From: Paraburkholderia sp. CNPSo 3272
GTDB taxonomy: Bacteria > Pseudomonadota > Gammaproteobacteria > Burkholderiales > Burkholderiaceae
Length of the DNA: 64,000 nucleotides
Assembly (NCBI RefSeq): GCF_024206495.1
Contig: NZ_JAMBPQ010000002.1
Location: forward strand, 248,001-312,000
Reading direction: 5' to 3'
Every line of letters starts with the position of its first letter. Within the stretch, counting starts at the first letter, position 1. This document shows, piece by piece, positions 58,113 to 64,000 of this stretch. The position numbers were made by a program, and so were the translations under genes. Below the pieces are notes generated by a model. The model had not been told where the DNA came from. It saw only the letters and a list, made by a program, of their open reading frames with translations, and did not search any database.

Positions 58113-59222
58113 TCACACCGCAGCGGTGTCGCGCGCAGGGAGAACGGCGCGGCCGGGGCGGCTACAAGCAATTCGAAAGTTTAGCACGACGACCAAAAGC
58201 AGCAGGATCGCCGCGCCACCGTTGTGCGCCACTGCGACGGGCAGCGGCCACTGCAGCACGATGTTGGATAGCCCTGTCAGAAATTGGATAAAGATCACGA
58301 TCATGATCCAGTTTGCAGGGCGTCGCAGCGAGGCATAGCGTCGCAACTTGAGGGCGAACCATAACAGATAAGCGATCACGACGAACGCGAACGTGCGGTG
58401 CGTCCAATGGATCGCGACGAGCGCGTCCTGCGTGATCACGTCGCCGTTGCCGTCCATGCCGAGCGCGCGCCAGAGGTGGAAGCCGTGATGGAAATCCATC
58501 GGCGGAATCCACGCGCCGTTGCAGGTCGGGAAGTCGGTGCAGGCGAGCACTGCGTAGTTCGTGCTCACCCAGCCGCCCAGCGCGATCTGCACGACGAGCA
58601 ACAGGAGCGCCGCCAGCGCGGCCACGCGCCAGCGCCCGGCGTCGGGCTCGTACGCGGGCAGCGGCGTCATGCGTGCGGCGAGCCACGCGAGCGAGCCGAG
58701 CAGCGTGAGGCCGAGCAGGAGGTGCGTCGTGACGATGATGGGTTGCAATTTCATCGTCACCGTCCATGCGCCGAACACGCCCTGCACGAGGATCAGCCCG
58801 AGCAGCGCGGTGGGCCACCACGGCGACACATGCAGCGGCAGGCGCTTGATGCGCGCGCGCCAGGCGATCGCCATCTGCGCGATGATCAGGACACCGATCG
58901 CCATGGCGAAATAGCGGTGGATCATCTCGATCCACGCCTTCGTCATGCTCACGGGGCCGCTCGGCATGGCGAGATGCGCGGCGGCGATCTGCGCGTGCGC
59001 GATGAACGGCGATGACGTGCCGTAGCAGCCCGGCCAGTCAGGACAGCCGAGGCCCGAGTCGGTCAGGCGCGTAAAGCCGCCGAACATCACGAGGTCGAGC
59101 GTCATGAACGTCGTGAGCCACACGAGCTTGCGAAACTTGTTGTCGTCGGCCTTCACCCAGACCCACGAGAGCGGCAGCAACGCGACGCACAGGCCAATCA
59201 GGCCCAGCTCCAGGATAAACAT
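58113..59222 (-). CDS. ctaA: Haem A synthase CtaA (COX15 type)
   Basis: This inner-membrane enzyme oxidises the C8 methyl of haem O to a formyl group. It has 369 residues, eight hydrophobic segments and conserved haem-ligand histidines (MIHRYFAMAIG, IVTTHLLLG, IHWTHRTFAF, VAHNGGA). The signature TRLTDSGLGCPDWPGCYG (about 51-68) and a matching CTDFPTCNG pair in the second half mark the COX15/CtaA family with paired cysteines. It starts 38 bp after the Sco-like gene. Confidence 0.95.
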   Translation of the reverse strand: MFILELGLIGLCVALLPLSWVWVKADDNKFRKLVWLTTFMTLDLVMFGGFTRLTDSGLGCPDWPGCYGTSSPFIAHAQIAAAHLAMPSGPVSMTKAWIEMIHRYFAMAIGVLIIAQMAIAWRARIKRLPLHVSPWWPTALLGLILVQGVFGAWTVTMKLQPIIVTTHLLLGLTLLGSLAWLAARMTPLPAYEPDAGRWRVAALAALLLLVVQIALGGWVSTNYAVLACTDFPTCNGAWIPPMDFHHGFHLWRALGMDGNGDVITQDALVAIHWTHRTFAFVVIAYLLWFALKLRRYASLRRPANWIMIVIFIQFLTGLSNIVLQWPLPVAVAHNGGAAILLLLVVVLNFRIACSRPGRAVLPARDTAAV

Positions 59223-59260
59223 CTCTCTTACTCTTCTCTGTCAGACTCGCGCTGCGCACC

Positions 59261-59914
59261 TTAACCGATGCGGGACCACTTGAGCAGTTTAGTGACGTCT
59301 TGTTTGATTTTCGACGGATCGGCATGCGCCGGGAATCGCATCATCAGGTTGCCGTTCGGATCGACCAGATAGATGTGGTCGGTGTCTGTCGTCGTCTGCG
59401 TTGCGGGCAGCCACGCGGCGACGGCGACCGGATCGGCGCGCAACACGCGCGTGTCCGCATAGGCGCCCTTCAATTTTCCGGCGACGCTCGCGTCGTCGGT
59501 GCGCAGCCAGACTGTGACGATGCGCTCGCGCTCCTGGCCCTGCGTCGCGCGCACCTGGCGCATGAAATAGAGCTTCGTGGCGCAGGCTTCGTCGCAGTCG
59601 CCGCCATTCACCGAGATCATCAGCCAGCGGCCCTTGAGCGAGGCGAGCGGCACCTCATGTCCGTCGTCGCCCGTCACCATGAGCGCGCCGGGAATGGGCC
59701 GCTGCGGCTCGATGAGCGTGCCATAGCTCGTCGTGCCGCCCTTCGGTTTGATCACGTAGTACGTGAAGTATGAAATCGCGATCGGCGCGCCGCAGATAAG
59801 CATGATGATGAGCAGCGTCCAGCGGCCACGCCGCCTCGCGTGCTGCTGCGCCGGCGGGGCGGCCGGCTTTGGGGCCTGTGCGGCCTGGGCGGAACGGGGG
59901 GATTGCGTCGACAC
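59261..59914 (-). CDS. Sco-like thioredoxin-fold membrane protein of the cta cluster
   Basis: This is a protein of 217 residues from a GTG start. After a Ala/Pro/Arg-rich N-terminus there is one membrane segment (about 34-58), then a thioredoxin-like domain. A C-X3-C pair in GGDCDEACATKL and a His-containing DTDHIYLVDPNGN sit where Sco proteins bind copper, so a redox or Cu-chaperone role in oxidase assembly is likely. The start is uncertain: the frame is open about 97 codons further upstream, but that segment is low-complexity and overlaps the end of the SURF1 gene. It lies between SURF1 and ctaA. Confidence 0.75.
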   Translation of the reverse strand: MSTQSPRSAQAAQAPKPAAPPAQQHARRRGRWTLLIIMLICGAPIAISYFTYYVIKPKGGTTSYGTLIEPQRPIPGALMVTGDDGHEVPLASLKGRWLMISVNGGDCDEACATKLYFMRQVRATQGQERERIVTVWLRTDDASVAGKLKGAYADTRVLRADPVAVAAWLPATQTTTDTDHIYLVDPNGNLMMRFPAHADPSKIKQDVTKLLKWSRIG

Positions 59915-60017
59915 TCTCGTGGAACCTCGCTTCTGTCGCTTCAGTTGTCCATGTGCTGCATGCGCAGCGCCATTGTCCGGATCATGTCGGGATCGAATCG
60001 ATTCGTCCGACCGATCA

Positions 60018-60812
60018 TCAGGCGTCCTTCGCGCTGCCTGCGTCTTGCCCTTCGGGCTCTTCGGCGCGCCGCCCGGCTTCGCCTTCGATGCGCGCATTTG
60101 TCGCAGCGCTTTTCGCGGCTTTACGCGCCGCAAACAGACCGAAACCGAGGGCCGCGAGCGCCATGCCCCACCACTGGAGCATGTAGCCGTAGTTGCGCTC
60201 GACATCGGTATCCGGCACCGGCCAGTCGCGCACGAGCCCGTCCTTGAAGGCCGGCGCGAAGCCGGTTTGCTGGATCACGAACGATTGCAGCGGCAACCCG
60301 GTTTCCGCTGCGTAGGAAGCGACGCCGAGATTCTGCCGTATCTTCTGATGCGCTGCAGAGCCACCCGCACCGAGTTCGAACGCACGCGAGGCGTTTGCGC
60401 GCGCTATGCCTTCGACGACGACCGGCCCAGGCGGCGTGACATAGGGCGCGATCGCGGTGCGGTCCGCGACGTTGCGCGGCAGCCAGCCGCGATTGACCAG
60501 CACGTAGCCGCCGCCTTCGAGTTTAAGCGGCATCACGACATAAAAACCCGGCTGGTCGTTATACGGACGATTGTCGAGATACACCACGCGCTCGGGCAGG
60601 AAGGTGCCCGTCGCGCGTACGCGATGGAACTCAATGTCCTTCAGGGCGAGCGGCGCGACACCCACCGGTTGCGGCGCAGACGATTCGTACTGCGAGATTT
60701 GCGCCTGCAGCGCCTCCTTCTGATGCGCGCGGTCGCGCTGCCAGAAGCCGAGCCGGATCGTCACGGCCATCACGATCAGGATCAGCAACGTGGGGACGAG
60801 CCGGATTTTCAT
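60018..60812 (-). CDS. SURF1-family cytochrome oxidase assembly protein
   Basis: This inner-membrane protein assists haem A insertion into subunit I of cytochrome c oxidase. It has 264 residues with the typical two membrane segments near the termini (about 4-21 and 214-230). Family motifs are LGFWQRDRAHQKEAL, FYVVMPLKLEGGGYVLVNRGW and the C-terminal NYGYMLQWWGMALAALGF. The last about 30 residues are charged and lie outside the domain. It is divergent from the DUF2909 gene. Confidence 0.93.
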   Translation of the reverse strand: MKIRLVPTLLILIVMAVTIRLGFWQRDRAHQKEALQAQISQYESSAPQPVGVAPLALKDIEFHRVRATGTFLPERVVYLDNRPYNDQPGFYVVMPLKLEGGGYVLVNRGWLPRNVADRTAIAPYVTPPGPVVVEGIARANASRAFELGAGGSAAHQKIRQNLGVASYAAETGLPLQSFVIQQTGFAPAFKDGLVRDWPVPDTDVERNYGYMLQWWGMALAALGFGLFAARKAAKSAATNARIEGEAGRRAEEPEGQDAGSAKDA

Positions 60813-60917
60813 TGGGCACGACCGATGCGTGAGATACCGGTGATCGTACCCCGCGCCACGCAGCGCGGTGCGATAATGAGACAGACGTTTTCAGGCATGC
60901 CAAATTCCGTGAACTTC

Positions 60918-61127
60918 ATGCACATACTCGTCCCCGTCGCCTTCGCGCTGATCATCGCGAGCATGATCTCCGCGCTCTACTTCATGATGCACGACCGGGG
61001 CCGCACCAAGCGGATGGTCTGGTCGCTCGCCACGCGCGTGGGCCTTTCCATCTCGCTCTTTCTGTTCATCCTGTTCGCGCACTGGATGGGCTGGATCCAG
61101 TCCACCGGGATTCCCTACGGACGCTGA
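60918..61127 (+). CDS. DUF2909 twin-transmembrane protein
   Basis: This 69-residue protein consists of two hydrophobic segments (about 2-24 and 37-60) separated by the basic loop MHDRGRTKRM. It belongs to the DUF2909/twin-transmembrane family found inside betaproteobacterial cytochrome oxidase clusters, with no defined function. It is the only plus-strand gene in this cluster, between divergent SURF1 and convergent ctaE. Alternative starts are GTG 60909 and ATG 60897; no strong ribosome-binding site decides between them. Confidence 0.75.
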   Translation: MHILVPVAFALIIASMISALYFMMHDRGRTKRMVWSLATRVGLSISLFLFILFAHWMGWIQSTGIPYGR

Positions 61128-61178
61128 GCACCGCTGACCGTTACTGAACACCGCAGCGCAAACCGCATTCCGGAAAAC

Positions 61179-61216
61179 ACAAGGCGCCGCGCCGACGAGG
61201 TCGGGCGGCGCCTTGT
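61179..61216. terminator. Bidirectional terminator between DUF2909 gene and ctaE
   Basis: ACAAGGCGCCGC/GCGGCGCCTTGT form a 12-bp stem extended by CCGAC/GTCGG around a GAG loop with a one-base bulge. T-rich tails are modest on both strands. Confidence 0.75.
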
Positions 61217-61261
61217 TTCGTTCTCGTCTCGCGCGCCGCGGCGTGCGCGGCGCACCCCGCA

Positions 61262-62119
61262 TCACAGCCAGTACACGACGACGTAGAGGCCGAGCCACAC
61301 CACGTCGACGAAGTGCCAGTACCACGCCGCGCCTTCGAAGGCGAAGTGATGTTCCGCGGTGAAGTGGCCGCGAATGAGCCGGATCATCACGACGGTCAGC
61401 ATCGTGCCGCCCAGGAACACGTGGAAGCCATGGAAGCCCGTGAGCAGGAAGAACGTCGAACCGTAGATGCCAGAAGCGAGCGTTAGATTCAGCTCGCCGT
61501 ACGCGTGGATGTACTCGAACGCCTGCAGGAAGAGGAAGCACACGCCCAGCACGATCGTCGCGGCGAGCCACGCGATCGCCTTCGAGCGATGATTGTCGCG
61601 CAGCGCATGGTGCGAAACGGTGAGCGTCGCACCCGAGGAAAGCAGCAGCGCCGTGTTGATGGTCGGTACGGGCCACGGCGTCATCGAGCGGAAGTGCGAC
61701 ACGAGTGCCGCGGGGCCGTTGTTCGGCCACACCGCAGAGAAGTCCGGCCAGATGAGCTTGTAGTCGAGGCTGCCGAGTTCATGCAGGGCGATCGCACGCG
61801 CGTAGAAGAGCGCTCCGAAGAACGCGCCGAAGAACATCACTTCGGAGAAGATGAACCAGCTCATGCTCCAGCGGTACGACACGTCGACGCGCTTGCCGTA
61901 CATGCCGCCCTCGGACTCGGCGATGGCATCGCCGAACCAGTGCCACAGCGTGAAGAGCAGCCACAGCAGGCCGACGAGCACGCCGATCGGCCCCCACGAC
62001 TCGCCGTTGATCCACGAGGCGAGCGACCCGAGCATGACCACAAGCCCAATGGACGCGCTGATCGGATGCCGCGACGGGTGCGGTACGAAGTAGTACGGGC
62101 TATCGTTTTGGCCGCTCAT
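61262..62119 (-). CDS. ctaE: Cytochrome c oxidase subunit III (CtaE/CoxC)
   Basis: This is an inner-membrane subunit of aa3-type cytochrome c oxidase that stabilises subunit I and proton uptake. It has 285 residues with seven hydrophobic segments. The N-terminus YYFVPHPSRHPISASIG and the C-terminal HFAFEGAAWYWHFVDVVWL are family signatures; the conserved Glu in MFFGAFFGAL-type helix III is replaced here by the SEVMFF context typical of bacterial members. It is the last of the ctaD-ctaG-DUF2970-ctaE run. Confidence 0.95.
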   Translation of the reverse strand: MSGQNDSPYYFVPHPSRHPISASIGLVVMLGSLASWINGESWGPIGVLVGLLWLLFTLWHWFGDAIAESEGGMYGKRVDVSYRWSMSWFIFSEVMFFGAFFGALFYARAIALHELGSLDYKLIWPDFSAVWPNNGPAALVSHFRSMTPWPVPTINTALLLSSGATLTVSHHALRDNHRSKAIAWLAATIVLGVCFLFLQAFEYIHAYGELNLTLASGIYGSTFFLLTGFHGFHVFLGGTMLTVVMIRLIRGHFTAEHHFAFEGAAWYWHFVDVVWLGLYVVVYWL

Positions 62120-62222
62120 GCCTGTTTCTCCAGTTTCCAGTTGCTCCGGACATCGCCGGCTGCATTTGTCCGAGTGTGTCCTCGTTGTTCACTGCTTCGC
62201 GCGCAGCGTTGCGCGCACTCGC

Positions 62223-62444
62223 TCATCCCACCACCGCGTGCACGATCAACAGCAGCACGACGATGAACAGCACCGCGCCGATGATGCCCGCGATGATCAA
62301 CTGCACGGGGTGCAGGTTCGCGGCGTCGTCTTCGAGGTCGGCGCGTTTGCGCACGCCGAGAAAAGACCACGCCACCGCTTTCATCAACTGCAGGATGCCG
62401 CCCTTCTTCTTCGCCGGCCCCGCACCACCGCGTTCGTCGCTCAT
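62223..62444 (-). CDS. DUF2970 small membrane protein
   Basis: This 73-residue protein has a Gly/Lys-rich N-terminus, a short amphipathic part (MKAVAWSFLGVRKRAD) and one C-terminal membrane helix (about 48-71). DUF2970 proteins are typically found between ctaG and ctaE in betaproteobacteria; their role is unknown but association with oxidase assembly is likely. The MSDERGG start is 43 bp after ctaG. Confidence 0.85.
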   Translation of the reverse strand: MSDERGGAGPAKKKGGILQLMKAVAWSFLGVRKRADLEDDAANLHPVQLIIAGIIGAVLFIVVLLLIVHAVVG

Positions 62445-62487
62445 GCGCCTTTCGCCTCCTGGCATCGTTGACTTCGGCGCTGAAGCC

Positions 62488-63066
62488 TCACGCACCCGCC
62501 GATTGTTTCGGCGGCGGCGGCACGGCCGGCTTGTTCAGTTCGAAGAACGTGTACGACAGCGTGATCGTCTTCACGTCCTTCGGCAGCTTCGGGTCGATCA
62601 CGAACACCACCGGCATGCGCTTCGTCTCGTTCGCCTTCAATACCTGCTGCGTGAAGCAGAAGCACTCGATCTTGCGGAAGTACTCCGTCGCCTGCTTCGG
62701 CGCGTAGCTCGGAATGGCCTGCGCGTCGATCGTGCGTCCTTCGTTGTTCGAAATGTCGTACATCACCGTCATGACTTCGCCGGGATGCACGTCGAGGCTC
62801 GTCTGCTCTGGCTTGAAGCCGAGCAGCCCGCGTGCGTTCGCGTCGAACTCGACGGAAATCGTGCGCGTCATGTCCACCTGCGTGTTGCGCGCCTCGCGCT
62901 CAGTGGCGTCGCGCTGCACCAGGTTGTTGATGCCGGTGACCTGGCAAATCGCGCGATACATCGGCACGAGCGCAAAGCCGAACCCGAACATCAGCAGCGC
63001 CACCACGACGAGCTTGATGAGCATCGACCGGTTGAACGCGCGATCACTTCCAGCTTGCGTGGACAT
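62488..63066 (-). CDS. ctaG: Cytochrome c oxidase assembly protein CtaG (Cox11)
   Basis: This membrane-anchored copper chaperone delivers Cu to the CuB site of subunit I. It has 192 residues from MSTQAGSDR. One N-terminal transmembrane segment (about 16-36) and a periplasmic beta domain carry the Cu-binding motif ECFCFTQQ. The C-terminus ends in a Pro-rich tail. The frame is open 28 codons upstream, but that part overlaps the 46-residue assembly gene. Confidence 0.94.
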   Translation of the reverse strand: MSTQAGSDRAFNRSMLIKLVVVALLMFGFGFALVPMYRAICQVTGINNLVQRDATEREARNTQVDMTRTISVEFDANARGLLGFKPEQTSLDVHPGEVMTVMYDISNNEGRTIDAQAIPSYAPKQATEYFRKIECFCFTQQVLKANETKRMPVVFVIDPKLPKDVKTITLSYTFFELNKPAVPPPPKQSAGA

Positions 63067-63106
63067 CGAACTTCCTCGAACGATCTTCCGGCAAACGCTC
63101 TGCGCG

Positions 63107-63247
63107 TCAGTGGCCGGGGAAATACACCTGCTTGACGACGGCAGCCACAAAGAAACCGACTACGACAGCCAGCAAGATGAGGCCGAGCCGTAGATTGCCT
63201 GCGCGAATCTGCTCAGGCGTGCGCCTTTTTTGTGGATCCCGGGTCAT
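63107..63247 (-). CDS. Cytochrome oxidase small assembly protein (46 aa)
   Basis: This is a 46-codon gene, ATG at 63245-63247 and TGA at 63107-63109. The product has a basic N-terminus (TRDPQKRRTPEQIRAGN) and a single membrane helix (LGLILLAVVVGFFVAAVVK), then VYFPGH. It matches the small assembly protein encoded between ctaD and ctaG in Burkholderiaceae. It lies 40 bp before ctaG and 137 bp after ctaD. Confidence 0.8.
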   Translation of the reverse strand: MTRDPQKRRTPEQIRAGNLRLGLILLAVVVGFFVAAVVKQVYFPGH

Positions 63248-63343
63248 GCGTTCAGCGCGGCTGGCCGCGGCTTCTCCTTGCATCGTGAATCGCCTCTCGT
63301 ACGTGCCCCGATGAAGACTGCGTGAAGACCGCGGGCTTCGTTC

Positions 63344-63369
63344 GCGTCCGGCTGCGCACAGCCGGACGC
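63344..63369 (-). other. Hairpin after ctaD
   Basis: GCGTCCGGCTG/CAGCCGGACGC form a perfect 11-bp stem with a 4-nt loop, 15 bp past the ctaD stop. No T-run follows on the minus strand, so it may be a processing or stabilising stem between ctaD and downstream genes. Confidence 0.55.
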
Positions 63370-63384
63370 CACAGACTCAACGGC

Positions 63385-64000
63385 TTACTCGACCGTCGGC
63401 GGATTCTCGAACGTGTGGAACGGCGCCGGGCTCGGCACGGTCCACTCGAGGCCCGTTGCGCCGTCCCACGGCTTGTCGCCGGCCTTTTCCAGCTCGCCCC
63501 CGCCGCGATACGCGGGCAGCGCGACAAAGAACAGGAAGTACACCTGAGAAAGCCCGAAGCCGAAGGCGCCGATCGTGATCACCTGGTTCCAGTCGGTGAA
63601 CTGGGCCGGATAGTCGGCATAGCGCCGCGGCATGCCGGCCAGACCGACGAAGTGCATCGGCAGGAAGGCGAGGTTGAAGAAGATGAGCGAGCACCAGAAG
63701 TGGATCTTGCCGCGCGTCTCGTTGTACATCCAGCCGGTCCATTTTGGCGCCCAGTAGTACCACCCTGAGAACAACGCGAATAATGACCCCGCCACCAGCA
63801 CGTAGTGGAAGTGCGCCACCACGAAGTAAGTGCCGTGATACTGGATGTCGAGCGGCGCCATGGCGAGCATCAGGCCCGAGAGACCGCCGAACGTGAACAC
63901 GATCAGGAAGCCCACGGCCCACAGCATCGGCGTTTCGAACGAGAGCGAGCCGCGCCACATCGTGGCGACCCAGTTGAACACTTTCACGCCCGTCGGCACG
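63385..64000 (-). CDS. ctaD: Cytochrome c oxidase subunit I CtaD (partial, C-terminal part)
   Basis: This is the C-terminal about 205 residues of the haem-copper catalytic subunit; the gene begins beyond the right end of the window. Visible features are PTGVKVFNWVATMW, the YHGTYFVVAHFHYVLV helix with the haem a and a3 ligand histidines, WYYWAPKWTGWMYNE, and the final helices to a C-terminus of FENPPTVE. It is the first gene of the ctaD-small protein-ctaG-DUF2970-ctaE group seen here; ctaC would be expected just outside the window. Confidence 0.96.
   Translation of the reverse strand, partial: VPTGVKVFNWVATMWRGSLSFETPMLWAVGFLIVFTFGGLSGLMLAMAPLDIQYHGTYFVVAHFHYVLVAGSLFALFSGWYYWAPKWTGWMYNETRGKIHFWCSLIFFNLAFLPMHFVGLAGMPRRYADYPAQFTDWNQVITIGAFGFGLSQVYFLFFVALPAYRGGGELEKAGDKPWDGATGLEWTVPSPAPFHTFENPPTVE

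Overview
This window is a chromosomal segment from a betaproteobacterium of the family Burkholderiaceae, most likely Paraburkholderia or a close Burkholderia relative. The evidence is the high GC content, the protein sequences (NarX/NarL, LptABC-RpoN, RapZ, Prs, RplY, LeuA and Cta proteins of betaproteobacterial type) and the gene orders kdsD-kdsC-lptCAB-rpoN-hpf-ptsN-hprK-rapZ, mutM/TPR-lolB-ispE-tRNA-prs-rplY-pth and ctaD-ctaG-ctaE. Almost every base belongs to recognisable genes. I see no insertion sequence, prophage or CRISPR array.

Layout. (1) 19-12669, minus strand: an anaerobic nitrate-respiration block, narK1-narK2-narG-narH-narJ-narI, followed by the narX-narL sensor/regulator pair; two NarL-type 7-2-7 sites lie before narK1 and narG. 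(2) 12917-18120, minus: purU, a NUDIX hydrolase, a LysE exporter, apt and a KefB-type antiporter. (3) 18346-27347, plus: Kdo synthesis and LPS transport (kdsD, kdsC, lptC, lptA, lptB), rpoN, hpf, and the nitrogen-PTS/HPr-kinase/RapZ genes; then a LON-domain protein. (4) mutY and mutM (minus), then TPR-lolB-ispE-tRNA-Gln-prs-rplY-pth-hisC (plus). (5) 37507-43241: fdxA, coaD, rsmD, ftsY, a gentisate-type isomerase/hydrolase pair and ybiB. (6) 43381-45472: leuA behind a long leader that carries a leucine-rich, CTA-rich leader peptide. (7) 46461-47503: rpoH with a perfect CIRCE operator across its promoter. (8) 47682-55212, minus: a complete N-acetylglucosamine PTS/catabolic operon, nagR-nagA-nagB-nagF-nagE. 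(9) metQ alone, then the haem-copper oxidase assembly cluster (sco, ctaB, ctaA, Sco-like, SURF1, ctaE, ctaG, small assembly proteins, ctaD truncated by the window edge).

How it works together. NarX/NarL would sense nitrate and drive narK1K2GHJI. KdsD/KdsC make Kdo for LPS while LptABC supplies the bridge and ATPase that export it. NagE imports and phosphorylates GlcNAc using phosphate relayed by NagF, NagA and NagB convert it to fructose-6-P, and NagR is the likely local repressor. The cta genes insert haem A and copper into cytochrome c oxidase.

The observations most worth following up are the probable leucine attenuator ahead of leuA, the CIRCE element on rpoH, a 14/15-bp minisatellite shared by three loci (one inside a gene), a degenerate second EIIB domain in NagE, paired NarL sites, and a hairpin over the narK1 ribosome-binding site.
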